NCBI GenBank assembly: GCA_964476155.1
Contig: CAYYYS010000040.1
Span: 1-24,361, forward strand
Length of the DNA stretch: 24,361 nt
Source: JAHIYU01 sp964476155
GTDB taxonomy: Bacteria > Krumholzibacteriota > Krumholzibacteriia > LZORAL124-64-63
Reading direction: 5' to 3'
In this document: positions 22,341 through 24,361 of the stretch, piece by piece
Numbering within the stretch: the stretch's first letter is position 1
Layout: every line of letters starts with the position of its first letter
Position numbers and translations under genes: made by a program
The notes under the pieces: generated by a model
What the model was told of the DNA's origin: nothing
Databases searched by the model: none
Seen by the model: the letters and a program-made list of their open reading frames with translations, nothing else

Positions 22341-23828
22341 ATGACGATCCTGCGCACCTGCATTCTGTGCACACTCATGCTCGCCCTGTTCACCCTGACC
22401 GCCTGTTCGGACGAAACCATCGGCCTGGAACCGCCGGTTCCCCAGGATGGTCCGCCCGACGATCCGGGTATTCCGGATGATCCGGATGATCCGTCGGACC
22501 GTCCCCTGGCCGACGGCAGCGGACAGTTCCGGCACATCGAAACGATGGCCTTCACGCGCGGTCTCAACTACCGCATTCCCGCAGGCTGCGAGTGCGACGC
22601 GGTGGAGCTGTGGTTGGCCGACCGGCTGGACATCAACGAAGGCGACCTGGGCATACGCGACCACGATCCCGACGTGGAGATCTTCCGCTACGCTCTCGAC
22701 CTGACGGCCATCACGCCCGACGACGACCTGCCCGCGGACGAGGAAGCCTACCTACACTTCGCCGAGGAGACGGTGATCCAGTACCGCGATCTCTCCGGCA
22801 ACGACGTGGGCGCGCCGGTCACCATTCCCGGCTGTCCGCCCGACGGACCGCCGACGCCCGAGTCGCGCCTCCATCTCTACATGTGGGATTCCTACCGATA
22901 CGTTTTCGATACCGGCGACGAGTCGTTTCGCATCTGGCAGACGGACCACCTGCTGTCGGGCCTGGGCCTCGACTACGACGGCGTTTTCCTGGACGAGCAC
23001 AGCCCGGGCTTCAAGCGCGGGTTGTACATGAACCAGAGCCGCATTCTTTCGGGCGGCGCGATCCGCGAGTTCGACGGACTGCGTTCCACCGAGTCCGACT
23101 TGCCCGGCAAGAACTACACCGAGCTGTGCCGGCGCTACAGCGGGGCGGTCGTCGACTGGCTCACCTATCTGCGCACCCAGCTCGAATGCGCCGACAAGTT
23201 CATGCTCATCAACCCGGCCCAGTACTACTGGATCGACCTGTCGGAGAACGAGTGGATCGCCGCCGGCGGCGTGACCCTGGAACTGGTGCACACGCCGTTC
23301 AACTGGTCGGCGGCGGACTTCGGCGGCTACGCCGAACGGGTGCGCCGCGGCCTGGACGCCGGCGTGCGCATGGACCTCAACGGCAACGCCTGCTACTCGG
23401 TGCCGGGCGATTTCGCGTCCGAGAACTACCCCGAAGGCGACGACCGCTACCGCCTGTGGCGTCTGCCCGCCTACTACTACGTGCGCGGCATGCCCGACAG
23501 TCCCGGCACGGCCTACTTCGACCTGTCGTTCTGCCGCAACAACGATTCACTACAGGATTATATCGACGCGTGGGCGGACGCCTACGAGTACGACTGCTCG
23601 GGCAGCTACCGGATCTACGCCCGCGACTACACCTTCGGCACGGTGCTGGTGCGTCCCCAGGACAACTACGGGTGCGACGACTTCGGCGCCGCGACCCGGA
23701 TCGAAGTCGGATTGACCGCGCCCATGCGCATGTTGCGCGCGGACGGCACGCTGTCGGACGCCGTGACTTCGGTGGGGTTGTGCAACTCGGAGGCCGTCAT
23801 CCTGATCGGTGACGGGAGCGTGGAATAG
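22341..23828 (+). CDS. lipoprotein with a glycoside-hydrolase-like TIM-barrel domain
   Basis: Predicted 495-residue outer-surface or periplasmic lipoprotein. Signal peptide with lipobox LTAC (cysteine 22), then a linker of repeated Pro-Asp units (PDDPGIPDDPDDPSD) produced by near-repeats of GATCCG. The main domain, about 60-495, contains YDGVFLDEHSPGF (near 212-224) and KFMLINPAQYYWID followed by LELVHTPFNW. This arrangement is typical of putative endo-acting glycosidases of the GHL/GH114-like kind, in which D and E of DGVFLDE are candidate catalytic residues. The start at 22341 has AAGGAGGA about 11 bases upstream, a little far. It has its own terminator. Substrate is unknown, and the family label is tentative. 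Confidence 0.65.
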   Translation: MTILRTCILCTLMLALFTLTACSDETIGLEPPVPQDGPPDDPGIPDDPDDPSDRPLADGSGQFRHIETMAFTRGLNYRIPAGCECDAVELWLADRLDINEGDLGIRDHDPDVEIFRYALDLTAITPDDDLPADEEAYLHFAEETVIQYRDLSGNDVGAPVTIPGCPPDGPPTPESRLHLYMWDSYRYVFDTGDESFRIWQTDHLLSGLGLDYDGVFLDEHSPGFKRGLYMNQSRILSGGAIREFDGLRSTESDLPGKNYTELCRRYSGAVVDWLTYLRTQLECADKFMLINPAQYYWIDLSENEWIAAGGVTLELVHTPFNWSAADFGGYAERVRRGLDAGVRMDLNGNACYSVPGDFASENYPEGDDRYRLWRLPAYYYVRGMPDSPGTAYFDLSFCRNNDSLQDYIDAWADAYEYDCSGSYRIYARDYTFGTVLVRPQDNYGCDDFGAATRIEVGLTAPMRMLRADGTLSDAVTSVGLCNSEAVILIGDGSVE

Positions 23829-23842
23829 CCGGGGCGACGAAA

Positions 23843-23883
23843 CGCCGGGGGCGGAGCAAGAGATCCGTCCCCGGCGTGTTTTT
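23843..23883 (+). terminator. terminator of the lipoprotein gene
   Basis: CGCCGGGG and CCCCGGCG close a long hairpin with an inner CGGA/TCCG pair. TG and TTTTT follow. It lies 15 bases after the lipoprotein stop. Confidence 0.8.
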
Positions 23884-23897
23884 CCGAACCCGGTGAG

Positions 23898-24341
23898 CTA
23901 GCCGACTTCGACGAGCTCGATATCGAAGCTGAGGGTCTCGCCGGCCAGCGGATGGTTGCCGTCGAGGGTCACCGACTCGTCGTCCAGTTCGGTGACGCGG
24001 ACCATGTAGGTCTGTCCCTCCGGCGCCGTCACTTCCAGGACGATCCCCACTTCCAGTTCGACGTCTTCGGGAAGATCCTTGCGCTCTACCTTCTGCACCA
24101 TCTCCTCGTGGTACTCGCCGAAGGCTTTCTCCGGGGCCAAGGTAATGTCCTTGGTCTCGCCGGCCGACATGCCGGTCACGGCCTCTTCGAAACCCAGGAT
24201 CGTCGACTCGTCGCCGATCGTGAACTCCAGGGGCTCCCGCTCGCGGGAGGAGTCGAAGACGGTTCCGTCCTCGTACTTGCCGGTGTAGTGGATCTTGACC
24301 TTGCTGCCTAGGGGATATGTCCTTGACTCCAGTGACCCCAA
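23898..24341 (-). CDS. SlyD-like FKBP-type peptidyl-prolyl isomerase
   Basis: Predicted 147 residues as drawn. It catalyses cis-trans isomerisation of proline peptide bonds and acts as a folding helper. FKBP domain: KVKIHYTGKYEDGTVFDSS near 14, then FTIGDESTILGFEEAVTGM. An insert-in-flap region follows (about 70-120), and the SlyD-type ending DGNHPLAGETLSFDIELVEV completes it. There is no His-rich metal-binding tail. The TTG used as start at 24341 lies inside the 53-base terminal repeat, and the frame stays open to the window edge, so the true start may be further upstream or the first 11 residues may come from a wrong join. Confidence 0.88.
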   Translation of the reverse strand: MGSLESRTYPLGSKVKIHYTGKYEDGTVFDSSREREPLEFTIGDESTILGFEEAVTGMSAGETKDITLAPEKAFGEYHEEMVQKVERKDLPEDVELEVGIVLEVTAPEGQTYMVRVTELDDESVTLDGNHPLAGETLSFDIELVEVG

Positions 24342-24361
24342 CGGGTAGTGGTTTGATGCAT
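24309..24361. repeat. 53-bp inverted repeat, right copy
   Basis: This is the exact reverse complement of bases 3-55. It overlaps the first codons of the FKBP gene, with identity ending at the CCTA/GGC boundary within the gene. The contig most likely ends where this repeat recurs elsewhere in the genome. Confidence 0.9.

Noticed and set aside
23343..23412. Window-wide recoding of TGA as an amino acid
   Set aside because: Several intact genes end in TGA where the family normally ends (transporter, porin, ppsR), so TGA is a stop apart from the thioredoxin site.
22592..23812. 406-codon frame inside the lipoprotein gene
   Set aside because: Arginine-rich plus-strand frame overlapping a protein with lipobox, good start and terminator.

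Overview
The window is 24.4 kb of GC-rich bacterial DNA, probably one contig from an uncultured lineage of the FCB type (Krumholzibacteriota, Eisenbacteria or Gemmatimonadota-like). The taxon is an inference. It rests on GC-rich coding DNA, strong Shine-Dalgarno sites, a secreted nuclease ending in a FlgD-like C-terminal sorting domain, and another secreted protein ending in a WSDLKAIYR-type tail. No rRNA or tRNA gene was seen.

Layout. 1-4.7 kb, minus strand: an Rh-type ammonium transporter, a truncated group II intron sitting just after a terminator, a porin, a broken small secreted gene and a secreted endonuclease I. 4.8-6.2 kb, plus strand: a promoter, a 15-codon leader ORF, a structured RNA with a strong terminator, then the regulator of PEP synthase/PPDK, whose 3' end is copied as an inverted repeat. 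6.2-10.3 kb, minus strand: an acylating aldehyde dehydrogenase, a frameshifted secreted protein and a sodium/solute symporter. 10.7-12.4 kb, plus strand: a two-gene ABC exporter. 12.6-13.2 kb: a mosaic of broken genes. 13.3-18.9 kb, minus strand: a secreted Cys-rich protein, then a metal-uptake cluster read from 18.9 kb down to 14.3 kb (small CxxC membrane protein, outer-membrane barrel, ZnuA-like binding protein, ZnuB-like permease) followed by a thioredoxin-like protein. 18.9-19.9 kb: more gene shards. 20-24.3 kb: GTP-type PEP carboxykinase, a glycosidase-like lipoprotein and a SlyD-like FKBP.

The most interesting item is the thioredoxin-like protein. Its reading frame is broken by a single TGA exactly where the first cysteine of the W-C-x-x-C redox motif belongs, and a compact hairpin with a G in its loop lies 14 bases downstream. 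This is the signature of a bacterial selenoprotein, here an exported thioredoxin-fold protein with a helical repeat tail. A standard gene caller would start it after the TGA and lose the signal peptide and active site.

A second theme is erosion. At least eight intergenic places hold truncated, frameshifted or fused gene pieces. They lie between otherwise intact genes, so either this genome leaves deletion scars or some joins are assembly errors. The two ends of the window carry the same 53-base sequence in inverted orientation, which suggests the assembly stopped at a dispersed repeat.
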